13,983 bases of DNA from Candidatus Tepidiaquacellales bacterium UBA6667 (lineage in GTDB: Bacteria > Bacteroidota > Ignavibacteria > Tepidaquicellales > Tepidaquicellaceae). The stretch lies in assembly GCA_002455255.1 (NCBI GenBank), contig DKKL01000061.1, forward strand, positions 29,102 through 43,084, given 5' to 3'. The first letter of the stretch is position 1; the number at the start of each line of letters is the position of its first letter. The notes under the pieces were generated by a model. The model saw only the letters and a list, made by a program, of their open reading frames with translations, was not told the DNA's origin and searched no databases. The translations under genes and the position numbers were made by a program. This document shows, one piece after another, positions 6,108-13,946 of the stretch.

Positions 6108-6973
6108 AAGAAAAAGAAATAACTGCTCAAAGCAAAACTAATTTTTTATACTCATTTTCATTTCTCTCAAAAGAAAAAAATGAAGCGATTAATACCGTAT
6201 ATGCTTTTTGCAGAAAAACTGATGATATTGTTGATGATGAAAAATCAACTACTGATGTAAAATATAAACTTCTAAGAGAATGGAAAAACGAATTTGAAAA
6301 AGCAATGGTAAGCAGTTCTAAATTTTCATTACTCAATAAAGTTAATGAAATCAGAAAAAAATTCAATATACCAGTAGAACCGTTTTTTGAACTGATGAAA
6401 GGCATGGAAATGGATATTCAAAAAAACAGATATAAAAATTTTGAAGAACTTTATAACTATTGTTATTGTGCTGCTGCTACTGTTGGCTTGATGTGTATAG
6501 AAATATTCGGATACAGAAATATAAAAACAAAAGAATTTGCGGTGAATCTTGGGATTGCTCTGCAACTTACAAATATTTTAAGGGATTTAAAAAAGGATGC
6601 TGAAAACGGAAGAATATATCTTCCAAAAGAAGACCTAGAAAAATTTGGTTATAGTGAAGAAGATTTATTAAAAAATAATTATAACAATTCGTTCATTGAA
6701 CTGATGAAGTTTGAATGTGAGAGAGCAAGACGATATTACAAAAAAGCAAATGAGTGTCTTTCAAAAGAAGATAAAGGATTAATGTTTGCTGCGAGAATTA
6801 TGGAAAAGATTTATTTTGGAATATTGGAAAAAATTGAAAAAGTTAATTATAATGTTTTTGATAACGCTGCCAAAGTTTCCAAATTTAAAAAAATATTTAT
6901 AACGCTTGGTGTTTTTGCAAAATACAGATTGCTTTACAGTTTCAAAGACCCAAGACCGGTATTTAATGATTAA
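6080..6973 (+). CDS. hpnD: HpnD, presqualene diphosphate synthase
   Basis: This 297-residue member of the squalene/phytoene synthase family is predicted to condense two farnesyl diphosphates into presqualene diphosphate, the first step of the HpnD-HpnC-HpnE route. Motifs are FCRKTDDIVDD (43-53), GMEMD (108-112), and NILRDLKKDAENGRIYLP (165-182), the second Mg-diphosphate site. Length and motif spacing are normal and nothing is truncated. The frame opens at an ATG 28 nt inside hpnC. A second ATG at 6101 would give 290 residues and a 7-nt overlap (ATGGTAG, start and hpnC stop interlocked), which is the more typical arrangement, and I slightly prefer it. Either way translation is probably coupled to hpnC. 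Paralogy with hpnC is evident from shared motifs. Confidence 0.87.
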   Translation: MGFFKNDMVEEKEITAQSKTNFLYSFSFLSKEKNEAINTVYAFCRKTDDIVDDEKSTTDVKYKLLREWKNEFEKAMVSSSKFSLLNKVNEIRKKFNIPVEPFFELMKGMEMDIQKNRYKNFEELYNYCYCAAATVGLMCIEIFGYRNIKTKEFAVNLGIALQLTNILRDLKKDAENGRIYLPKEDLEKFGYSEEDLLKNNYNNSFIELMKFECERARRYYKKANECLSKEDKGLMFAARIMEKIYFGILEKIEKVNYNVFDNAAKVSKFKKIFITLGVFAKYRLLYSFKDPRPVFND

Positions 6974-7043
6974 AATATTATGTTTATATGTACATAAATT
7001 GCTTTATTGATTTACTAAATTGTTCTTTCACATTTAATTTTAA

Positions 7044-8405
7044 ATGAATCAAAAGCGAATTAAGATATGTATCGCCGGGGCAGGTTTGGCAGGATTATCA
7101 ACTGCAGTTTTTCTGAAAAAAAATGATGCTGAAAATCTGTTTGAAATTGATTTGGTTGAATCTTCACCAAAACTCGGAGGCAGAGCATATAGTTTTGTTG
7201 ACAGAGATTCGGGATTAACACTTGATAATGGTCAGCATATTCTTGCGGGATGGTATTCTGCTACTTTGGAATTTCTGAAAATTTGTAATTCACAGTTTCA
7301 GTTAAATTTTCAGAAAAAACTTGAAATAAATTTTTATAATACTGAAAAAAAATATTTCAAATTAAGCTGTCCTAAAATATTTTCACCGTTGAATTTATTT
7401 ATCGGAATTCTAAAATTTGATGCACTTGGTTTAAAAGATAAACTCAGATTTTTAAAAATCAGAAAGTTAATCAACAGGGAAGCATATAGTCCGGATTATT
7501 TAAAAAAAATCAATGTTTCTGATTTATTATTTGAATTAAAGCAAACTGAAAACAACATAAGATATTTTTGGGAACCATTTCTGCTGGCAGTTTTTAATTG
7601 CAAAACGGATGAGATTAATGCTGATGTGTTTATGAATGTGTTGATTGAAGGATTTTCAGGAAATGGAAAATCAAATCTGTTAATTCCTGATAAAGATTTG
7701 AACAGTCTTTTTATTAATAATGCAATAAATTTTCTTTCAGATAATGCTGTTGAAATAAAATTAAATAAAAGAATTGAAGAAATTTTTAAAAATAATCAGG
7801 GTAATTTTAATGTTAAGTTTAATTCCGGAGAATCAAATGAATACAGCATAATGATAAATGCAGCTTCATTTTTCAGATTAAATGAAATTAAACTTAATTT
7901 TGAATGTGATTTGCCAAAATTAAAAACTTCTTCAATTATATCTGTTCATCTAATATTTAAGGAATATATACCTGAAGAGATTTTAAAAAATAATTCTTTT
8001 GGAATGACAGGACTTATAGGAACAAATACTCAATGGATTTTTAAAAAAAGTGAAAGACATTTATCACTCGTTATCAGTGGTGCTGATTTCATTGAGCATA
8101 ACGGAAAAAAATTAATTGATTTAGATAAAGAAGAAATTATAAAAATGTGTACTAATGATTTAAAAAATTGCTTATCCGGATTTGATACATTGGAAATATC
8201 AGATTCAAAAGTTATTAAAGAAAAACGAGCAACTTTTATACCGAATATTGATTCAATAAATGAAAGAAAAAAATGCAATTCGAATATTGAGAATTATTAT
8301 TTTTGTGGTGATTGGGCTGAAACAGATTTGCCTTCTACCATTGAGGCAGCTATTAGAAACGGAAAAAAAATATCTGAAAAAATATTAAAAAATTTTTATA
8401 AATAA
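7044..8405 (+). CDS. hpnE: HpnE, FAD-dependent hydroxysqualene dehydroxylase
   Basis: The 453-residue protein is a flavin amine-oxidase / phytoene-desaturase-type enzyme expected to reduce hydroxysqualene to squalene, completing the pathway of the two genes before it. The N-terminal Rossmann motif is IAGAGLAGLSTAVFL (10-24), followed by VESSPKLGGRAYSF (38-51), the second flavin-contact motif, and LDNGQHILAGWY (60-71), typical of HpnE. The C-terminal FAD motif is CGDWAETDLPSTIEAAIRNG (421-440). Length is usual for the family. The gap from hpnD is 70 nt with no terminator, so the three genes likely share a transcript. No strong ribosome site precedes the ATG. The related C30-carotenoid desaturases (CrtN) are the main alternative, but the CGDW motif and the hpnCD context favour HpnE. 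Confidence 0.87.
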   Translation: MNQKRIKICIAGAGLAGLSTAVFLKKNDAENLFEIDLVESSPKLGGRAYSFVDRDSGLTLDNGQHILAGWYSATLEFLKICNSQFQLNFQKKLEINFYNTEKKYFKLSCPKIFSPLNLFIGILKFDALGLKDKLRFLKIRKLINREAYSPDYLKKINVSDLLFELKQTENNIRYFWEPFLLAVFNCKTDEINADVFMNVLIEGFSGNGKSNLLIPDKDLNSLFINNAINFLSDNAVEIKLNKRIEEIFKNNQGNFNVKFNSGESNEYSIMINAASFFRLNEIKLNFECDLPKLKTSSIISVHLIFKEYIPEEILKNNSFGMTGLIGTNTQWIFKKSERHLSLVISGADFIEHNGKKLIDLDKEEIIKMCTNDLKNCLSGFDTLEISDSKVIKEKRATFIPNIDSINERKKCNSNIENYYFCGDWAETDLPSTIEAAIRNGKKISEKILKNFYK

Positions 8406-8424
8406 TTCATTTCCATTAAAGAAA

Positions 8425-8430
8425 AAGGAG
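8425..8430 (+). promoter_or_regulatory. Strong Shine-Dalgarno site for the COG3581-like gene
   Basis: AAGGAG lies 7 nt before the ATG at 8438. It is notable because the upstream hpn genes and the downstream activase gene lack a comparable site, so this subunit may be made at a higher level than its neighbours. Confidence 0.7.
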
Positions 8431-8437
8431 ACTCCAG

Positions 8438-10234
8438 ATGGAAGATACATTAAAAAAACAGGTAATCGGAAAAATTTCATTGCCGGGCGAACTGGATAAA
8501 GAGCGTGCTATACAGGAAGCATTGCTTGAAGAAAAAAGACGCCTTGAAAAGGAATATGGTGTTGAAAATACTAAACGTAACCATTTCAAAAGACCTTTTG
8601 AAAGAGTTTTCACAAAAAACCAGAGAAAGGATACAACTATTCTTTTTGGTGGTTTAACGTGGAAACATGAAAAACTTATTAAAGGTGCTCTTGAAGGTTT
8701 AGGGTATCAAACTGATTATATCCCTGTTCCTGATAAAAAGGCATTCCAACTTGGTAAAGAATATGGAAATAATGGACAATGTAATCCTACTTATTTTACA
8801 GTCGGTAATCTTGTTCAGTTCTTACAAGGACTGGAAGCTAAAGGTTTGACTAAACAGGAAATTTTAGATAACTATGTATTCTTCACTGCCGGTGCTTGTG
8901 GACCGTGTAGATTTGGTATGTATGAAGCCGAATACAGACTTGCTTTAAGAAATTCAGGATTTGACGGATTTAGAGTTTTAATTTTCCAGCAAACCGGAGG
9001 ACTTTCTCAAGAGGAAGCTGAAGCTGGGCTTGAAATGAATCTGGATTTCTTTTTGGGAATTTTAAATGCTTTAATGGTGGGTGATATTATTAATGACCTC
9101 GCTTATCAAATCAGACCTTTTGAAGTAGTTCCGGGAGAAACTGATTTAGCTATGGAAAAAGCAATCAATCTATTTTCAGAAAGACTAAAGTCTAAAAAAT
9201 ATTTTGACTTTAATTCAAAACTTGGAAAATTCATTCAGAAAATTCCAACATCCGAATATATTGTAAAATTTTTAGACCAGATTCTTGGTGATTATTACCT
9301 TGATACTATGAATGAAGTGAAAACAATTTTCAATGAAGTAAGAGTTGACAGAACACGTATGAAACCAATTGTTAAAGTTACAGGTGAGTTTTGGGCTCAG
9401 ACAACCGAAGGTGACGGTAACTTTAATATGTTCCCATTTCTTGAAAGAGAAGGTGCTCAGGTTTTAGTTGAACCTATAGCTACTTGGATTATGTATATGC
9501 TGCATCAGGCAAAAAAAGTAAATGAAGATGAACGTGGTTTGAAAGTAACAGATAAATTAGATGTTGAACTTTCTGCAAAAGAAAAATTGAAACTCGAAGC
9601 TGATTATAAAAAACTGAATGTAATTCTTTCGATTGCTGAGAGAATTTTTGACAGGGAATATAACAGATTCAGAAAGTGTTTGAATAATATGCCTCACGAA
9701 CTTATTGACCAGAAAATTCTTACTGAACTTGCACATCCATATTATCACTCAAGAGTTGAAGGCGGTGAAGGACATCTTGAGGTCGGAAAAAGTATTTATT
9801 ATACTATACACAATATGTGTCATATGGTGCTTTCGCTTAAACCATTTGGCTGTATGCCTTCTACTCAATCTGACGGTGTTCAGTCTGTAGTTACTTCAAC
9901 TTATAAAGATATGATTTTTCTTCCGATTGAAACTTCAGGTGAAGGTGATGTGAATGCTCATTCAAGGGTTCAAATGGCATTAGGTGAAGCTAAAGCAAAA
10001 GCTAAACTTGAGTACAAAGAGGCACTTGATAAAACAGGGTATTCTCTTGATGAAATAAAGGCTTATGTAGATTCTCATGATGAACTTCAAAGACCATTTT
10101 ATATTGTTTCACACAGAAAAGGTATTTCCGGTGTTGGAGCTAACTTTATACTTGATGTTTCTGAAAAAATGAAAAAAGATGGTATCAAATCTACAATGAC
10201 AGAAGTGAAAAATGAAAGTGAAGTTATGATATAA
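8438..10234 (+). CDS. COG3581-like subunit of the 2-hydroxyacyl-CoA dehydratase / benzoyl-CoA reductase superfamily
   Basis: The 598-residue protein resembles the C-terminal HgdB-like module usually found at the end of very large CoA-activase fusions. Probable Fe-S cysteines are Cys115 in GNNGQCNPTYF, Cys154 and Cys157 in GACGPCRFGMYEAEY, and Cys472 in KPFGCMPSTQSDGV; Cys414 and Cys461 are other candidates. The first about 60 residues are a charged helical leader without counterpart in the module. There is no signal peptide or membrane segment, so it is cytoplasmic. It begins 32 nt after hpnE and ends 31 nt before the activase fusion, its evident partner. By analogy with HgdB/HgdC it would accept an electron pushed in by ATP hydrolysis and use it on an unknown substrate. 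Family placement is firm; function is inference, and CoA-ester chemistry is not demonstrated. Confidence 0.8.
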   Translation: MEDTLKKQVIGKISLPGELDKERAIQEALLEEKRRLEKEYGVENTKRNHFKRPFERVFTKNQRKDTTILFGGLTWKHEKLIKGALEGLGYQTDYIPVPDKKAFQLGKEYGNNGQCNPTYFTVGNLVQFLQGLEAKGLTKQEILDNYVFFTAGACGPCRFGMYEAEYRLALRNSGFDGFRVLIFQQTGGLSQEEAEAGLEMNLDFFLGILNALMVGDIINDLAYQIRPFEVVPGETDLAMEKAINLFSERLKSKKYFDFNSKLGKFIQKIPTSEYIVKFLDQILGDYYLDTMNEVKTIFNEVRVDRTRMKPIVKVTGEFWAQTTEGDGNFNMFPFLEREGAQVLVEPIATWIMYMLHQAKKVNEDERGLKVTDKLDVELSAKEKLKLEADYKKLNVILSIAERIFDREYNRFRKCLNNMPHELIDQKILTELAHPYYHSRVEGGEGHLEVGKSIYYTIHNMCHMVLSLKPFGCMPSTQSDGVQSVVTSTYKDMIFLPIETSGEGDVNAHSRVQMALGEAKAKAKLEYKEALDKTGYSLDEIKAYVDSHDELQRPFYIVSHRKGISGVGANFILDVSEKMKKDGIKSTMTEVKNESEVMI

Positions 10235-10265
10235 TATATTTTTCCTGAAAATTAAAAAAATTAAA

Positions 10266-13200
10266 ATGACTGAAAATAAAAGAAAATATTATATCGGGCT
10301 TGATGTGGGTTCTACCACTGTGAAAGCTATAGTAATTGATATAAATACAGATGAAATTCTCTGGAGTGATTATCAACGACATGATACTAAACAGCCGGAA
10401 AAAACTCTTGAATTATTGAAGAAGATTGAAGAAGATCTTAACATACATAATGCGGATGTTTTCAGAATTTTTGTTACCGGTTCCGGTGGTTTCAATATCG
10501 GAAAATATCTCGGGGCTAAATTTGTTCAGGAAGTTAATGCCGTATCATTGGCTGTTGAAAAGTTATATCCCAATACAGGTTCAGTTATTGAACTTGGCGG
10601 ACAGGATGCTAAAATCATAATTTTTAAAGAAGACCCTGAAACAGGAAAGAAGAAAAAAATTCCTTCTATGAATGATAAATGTGCCGGTGGAACTGGGGCT
10701 GTTATTGATAAGATTAACGCTAAACTGAAAATTCCATCTGATAAATTATGTGAAATGGGTTATTTGAATCTCAAACTTCATCCTGTAGCAGGTAAATGCG
10801 GAGTTTTTGCCGAAACAGATATTAATGGTCTTCAAAAATCCGGTGTCCCGGCTGATGAACTTATGGCTTCTCTTTTTGAATCTATTATTCAGCAGAATAT
10901 TTCTGTTCTAACAAGAGGGCACACTCTCAGACCGGAAGTTTTATTGTTGGGTGGTCCAAATACTTATATCAAAGGAATGAAGGAATGTTGGAGATATAAT
11001 ATTCCAAAAATCTGGGAAGAAAGAAAAGTGGAACTGCCTGAGGGAAAAACTCCTGAAGATTTAATTCGTGTTCCTGAAAATGCTCAGTATTTTGCTGCCA
11101 TTGGTGCAATTGAGTTTGGTAAAGAGGAAGATGAACATATAGGGGTATATAAAGGATGGAAAGATCTTGAACATTATATATTAGTCGGCAGGGAAGAAGA
11201 AAAGAAACGATTGAGTGGTGGAAATGAAACCGGATTATACAAAACGGATGCTGAACTTTTTGAATTTAAAGAAAAGCATACATTGAAAAAATTTATTCCG
11301 GCAAAATTTGAAAAAGGTCAGGTAGTAAGAGGGTTTATAGGTATTGATGGTGGTTCAACCTCTACTAAAGCTGCCTTAATGTCAGAGGAGAAAGAAGTCC
11401 TGATTAAAGCGTATCAGCTTTCAAAAGGAAATCCGATTGAAGATACAATGGAAATTATATATAGTATTCAACAACAGGTGGAGGAACAAGGAGCAACTCT
11501 TGAAATTCTCGGTGTTGGTACTACCGGTTATGCAAAAGATATTTTAAAAGATGTTTTAAAAGCAGATGTAGCACTTGTTGAAACAGTTGCCCATACACAA
11601 GCCGGACTTCATTTTTATCCGGATTGCGATGTTATTTGTGACGTTGGTGGGCAGGATATTAAAATTATAATTTTGAATCAAGGTAGAGTAGTTGATTTTA
11701 AACTTAACACTCAATGCTCTGCCGGTAATGGATATTTTTTACAATCAACTGCTCAGGGATTTGGATATCCGGTAGAAAAATTTGCTGAAGTCGCATTTGC
11801 TGCAAAAAGTTTCCCTATGTTTGGATATGGATGTGCAGTATTTATGCAATCTGATATTGTTGATTTCCAAAGACAAGGCTGGAAAGCTGAAGAAATTATG
11901 GCTGGGCTTGCAAACGTATTACCTAAAAATATCTGGCTTTATGTATCTCAAATACCGAATCTTGCAAAGCTGGGAAAGACATTTGTTTTACAAGGCGGAA
12001 CTCAGCACAATCTCGCAGCAGTGAAAACTCAGGTTGATTTCATTGAAGAGAGATTCAAAGGGTCAGGTGTGAAACCTGATATTTTTGTTCATAAACATAC
12101 AGGCGAAGCCGGTGCAATTGGTTGTGCAATTGAGGCAGTAAGATTATACCAAAACGGTCATAGAACATCGTTCATCGGATTGGATAAAGTTGCAAAAATT
12201 ATTTTCAAAACAACTCGGTCTGAAGATACGAGATGTTATTTTTGCAAAAATAAATGTTTGAGAACTTTTATTGATGTTAAAACAGATGTAAAAGAAAACG
12301 CAAATCTTGATGAAGAAAGAAAAAAATTCGTTGAATTAAAAGTAGTGAATAAAGAGGAATCAATTAATCCAAAATCAAAAGTTCTGATGGCAGAAGGTAC
12401 TCAAAGACTAATTATTGCAACTTGTGAAAAGGGAACTGTTGAAGATTTAGCTGATATGAAAAATATAAAAAGTGAGCTTGATGAAATCAAAAAAGCAAAT
12501 CCCAATTATATTGACTTAGCAGCTAAAAATGCTTTCATAGGTTACAAACCTCAAATTGTAAAAGAAGATATTCCTCAGAGTAAAAAAGGATTTCTGTTTA
12601 AAAAGAAAGACGAAATTTCTGAATCGCAAAGAAAAGAATTACTTGAAAGAAGAAGCAAAATAGTAATTGGTATTCCAAGATTGCTGAATATGTATCAACA
12701 CACTCCGTTTTTTACAGCTTATTTTGAAGCACTTGGCATTATGCCGGGTAATTTTGTGTATTCGGAATATACTTCAGAAGAACTTTATAAAGCCGGTGCT
12801 AAAAGGGGAAGTATCGATCCTTGTTTCCCTTCTAAAGTTGCAATTCCACATATTCATAATTTGTTATATGTTCAGAATAAAAAGAAAAAAATGGATTATA
12901 TTTTTTCGCCTATAGTTGATAATATGCCTTCTGACCTTGAATATGCCGAAGCACATACTGCCTGCCCGACAATCACTGCAACAATTGAAGCTGCCAAAGC
13001 AGCATTTACTAAGGAAGGTGATTTATTTAAGGAAGCCGGTCTTGAATATTTATGTCCGTTTATTCAATTGGTAAATCATCAGCTTACTGCGAGACAACTT
13101 TTTGAAACATTTGAGAAAAGATTAGGATTAACTGAAAGTGAAAATATGAAGGCAGTTGCCGAAGGATATATTGCTTATTATAAATTTATGAATGATTTAA

Positions 13201-13886
13201 AGAGTAAGTCAAAAGAAACTCTTGAAATGCTGAAGAGAGAAAATAAAATCGGTATAGTGGTACTGGCAAGACCATATCATAATGATCCAGGAATCAATCA
13301 TGAAATTCTTGAAGAATTTCAAAAACTTGGTTATCCGATTTTTTGGCAAGATACTTTACCGACAGATTCTGAAACATTGGAAGAATTATTCGGTGATGAA
13401 GTTCAAAGAGGTGAAATCAGATCGCCGATGGATGTAAATGATGTATGGAAAAATTCGTATTCAGAAAATACAACGAGAAAAGTTTGGGCTGCAAAATTTG
13501 CCGCAAGACATCCAAACCTTGTTGCTCTTGAGTTATCTTCATTTAAATGTGGACATGATGCACCTATCTACACTGTAGTTCAGGAAATTGTTGAAAACTC
13601 AGGTACTCCTTATTTTTCTTTTAAAGATATTGATGAGAATAAACCAACCGGAGCTATTAAAATCAGAGTAGAAACTATAAGTTACTTCCTCAAAAGGTAC
13701 AGAGAAGATATGGTAAAAAATATTGAAAAGGTTAAATCAATTGAAGATAAACTTAAGGAAATTGAAATGAGATTACGAAATGAAATGTCACTTGAGAATA
13801 AACTAATGAAGATTGATAAAAAAAGCAGTAATATGGTAGATATAAGCGAAATTAAAATCAGAAAACCTGAAGAAGTTTCCGCTTAA
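10266..13886 (+). CDS. Tandem ASKHA ATPase activase fused to a COG3580-like (DUF2229) module
   Basis: This 1206-residue cytoplasmic protein has two BadF/BadG/HgdC-type ATPase domains in series. Domain 1 (about 7-285) shows GLDVGSTTVK, GGQDAK (111-116), Cys139 in NDKCAGGTGA and Cys178 in GKCGVFAETD. Domain 2 (about 355-630) shows GIDGGSTSTK, GGQDIK (461-466), Cys484 in TQCSAGNGYF and Cys523 in YGCAVFMQSD. In dimeric HgdC one [4Fe-4S] cluster is held by this cysteine pair from each subunit, so here a single chain could form the whole site. A CxxCxxxC motif (Cys657, 660, 664) follows in the linker. The COG3580-like module (about 798-1140) contains Cys853 in DPCFPSK, Cys900 in HTACPT, Cys930 in YLCPF and Cys1095 in SFKCGHDAP. 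The last about 60 residues are charged and helical. The ATG lacks a Shine-Dalgarno site; coupling to the preceding gene is likely. Expected role: ATP-driven electron transfer to its own and the neighbouring HgdB-like module. Substrate unknown. Confidence 0.85.
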   Translation: MTENKRKYYIGLDVGSTTVKAIVIDINTDEILWSDYQRHDTKQPEKTLELLKKIEEDLNIHNADVFRIFVTGSGGFNIGKYLGAKFVQEVNAVSLAVEKLYPNTGSVIELGGQDAKIIIFKEDPETGKKKKIPSMNDKCAGGTGAVIDKINAKLKIPSDKLCEMGYLNLKLHPVAGKCGVFAETDINGLQKSGVPADELMASLFESIIQQNISVLTRGHTLRPEVLLLGGPNTYIKGMKECWRYNIPKIWEERKVELPEGKTPEDLIRVPENAQYFAAIGAIEFGKEEDEHIGVYKGWKDLEHYILVGREEEKKRLSGGNETGLYKTDAELFEFKEKHTLKKFIPAKFEKGQVVRGFIGIDGGSTSTKAALMSEEKEVLIKAYQLSKGNPIEDTMEIIYSIQQQVEEQGATLEILGVGTTGYAKDILKDVLKADVALVETVAHTQAGLHFYPDCDVICDVGGQDIKIIILNQGRVVDFKLNTQCSAGNGYFLQSTAQGFGYPVEKFAEVAFAAKSFPMFGYGCAVFMQSDIVDFQRQGWKAEEIMAGLANVLPKNIWLYVSQIPNLAKLGKTFVLQGGTQHNLAAVKTQVDFIEERFKGSGVKPDIFVHKHTGEAGAIGCAIEAVRLYQNGHRTSFIGLDKVAKIIFKTTRSEDTRCYFCKNKCLRTFIDVKTDVKENANLDEERKKFVELKVVNKEESINPKSKVLMAEGTQRLIIATCEKGTVEDLADMKNIKSELDEIKKANPNYIDLAAKNAFIGYKPQIVKEDIPQSKKGFLFKKKDEISESQRKELLERRSKIVIGIPRLLNMYQHTPFFTAYFEALGIMPGNFVYSEYTSEELYKAGAKRGSIDPCFPSKVAIPHIHNLLYVQNKKKKMDYIFSPIVDNMPSDLEYAEAHTACPTITATIEAAKAAFTKEGDLFKEAGLEYLCPFIQLVNHQLTARQLFETFEKRLGLTESENMKAVAEGYIAYYKFMNDLKSKSKETLEMLKRENKIGIVVLARPYHNDPGINHEILEEFQKLGYPIFWQDTLPTDSETLEELFGDEVQRGEIRSPMDVNDVWKNSYSENTTRKVWAAKFAARHPNLVALELSSFKCGHDAPIYTVVQEIVENSGTPYFSFKDIDENKPTGAIKIRVETISYFLKRYREDMVKNIEKVKSIEDKLKEIEMRLRNEMSLENKLMKIDKKSSNMVDISEIKIRKPEEVSA

Positions 13887-13913
13887 AATCAATCGTATAT
13901 ATTTATTAAAAAC

Positions 13914-13946
13914 AAAAAATCCTGTTCAATCAGGATTTTTTGTTTT
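13914..13946 (+). terminator. Intrinsic terminator closing the activase gene set
   Basis: AAAAAATCCTG (13914-13924) and CAGGATTTTTT (13931-13941) form a perfect 11-bp stem around loop TTCAAT, followed by GTTTT. It lies 27 nt after the stop codon at 13886. No comparable structure is seen between 5226 and 13886, which supports a single transcript over that span. The remaining bases to the window end are AT-rich with no visible gene. Confidence 0.92.

Noticed and set aside
5226..6973. Reading hpnC and hpnD as phytoene synthase or CrtM genes
   Set aside because: Two tandem paralogues followed by an HpnE-type flavoprotein with the CGDW motif match the hpnCDE route better. C30 carotenoid use downstream of squalene remains possible.
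10266..13886. Reading the long chain as a classical (R)-2-hydroxyglutaryl-CoA dehydratase activator
   Set aside because: HgdC is about 260 residues with one ATPase domain. This protein has two plus an HgdB-like module, and no dehydratase partner genes are nearby, so naming it hgdC would overstate what is known.
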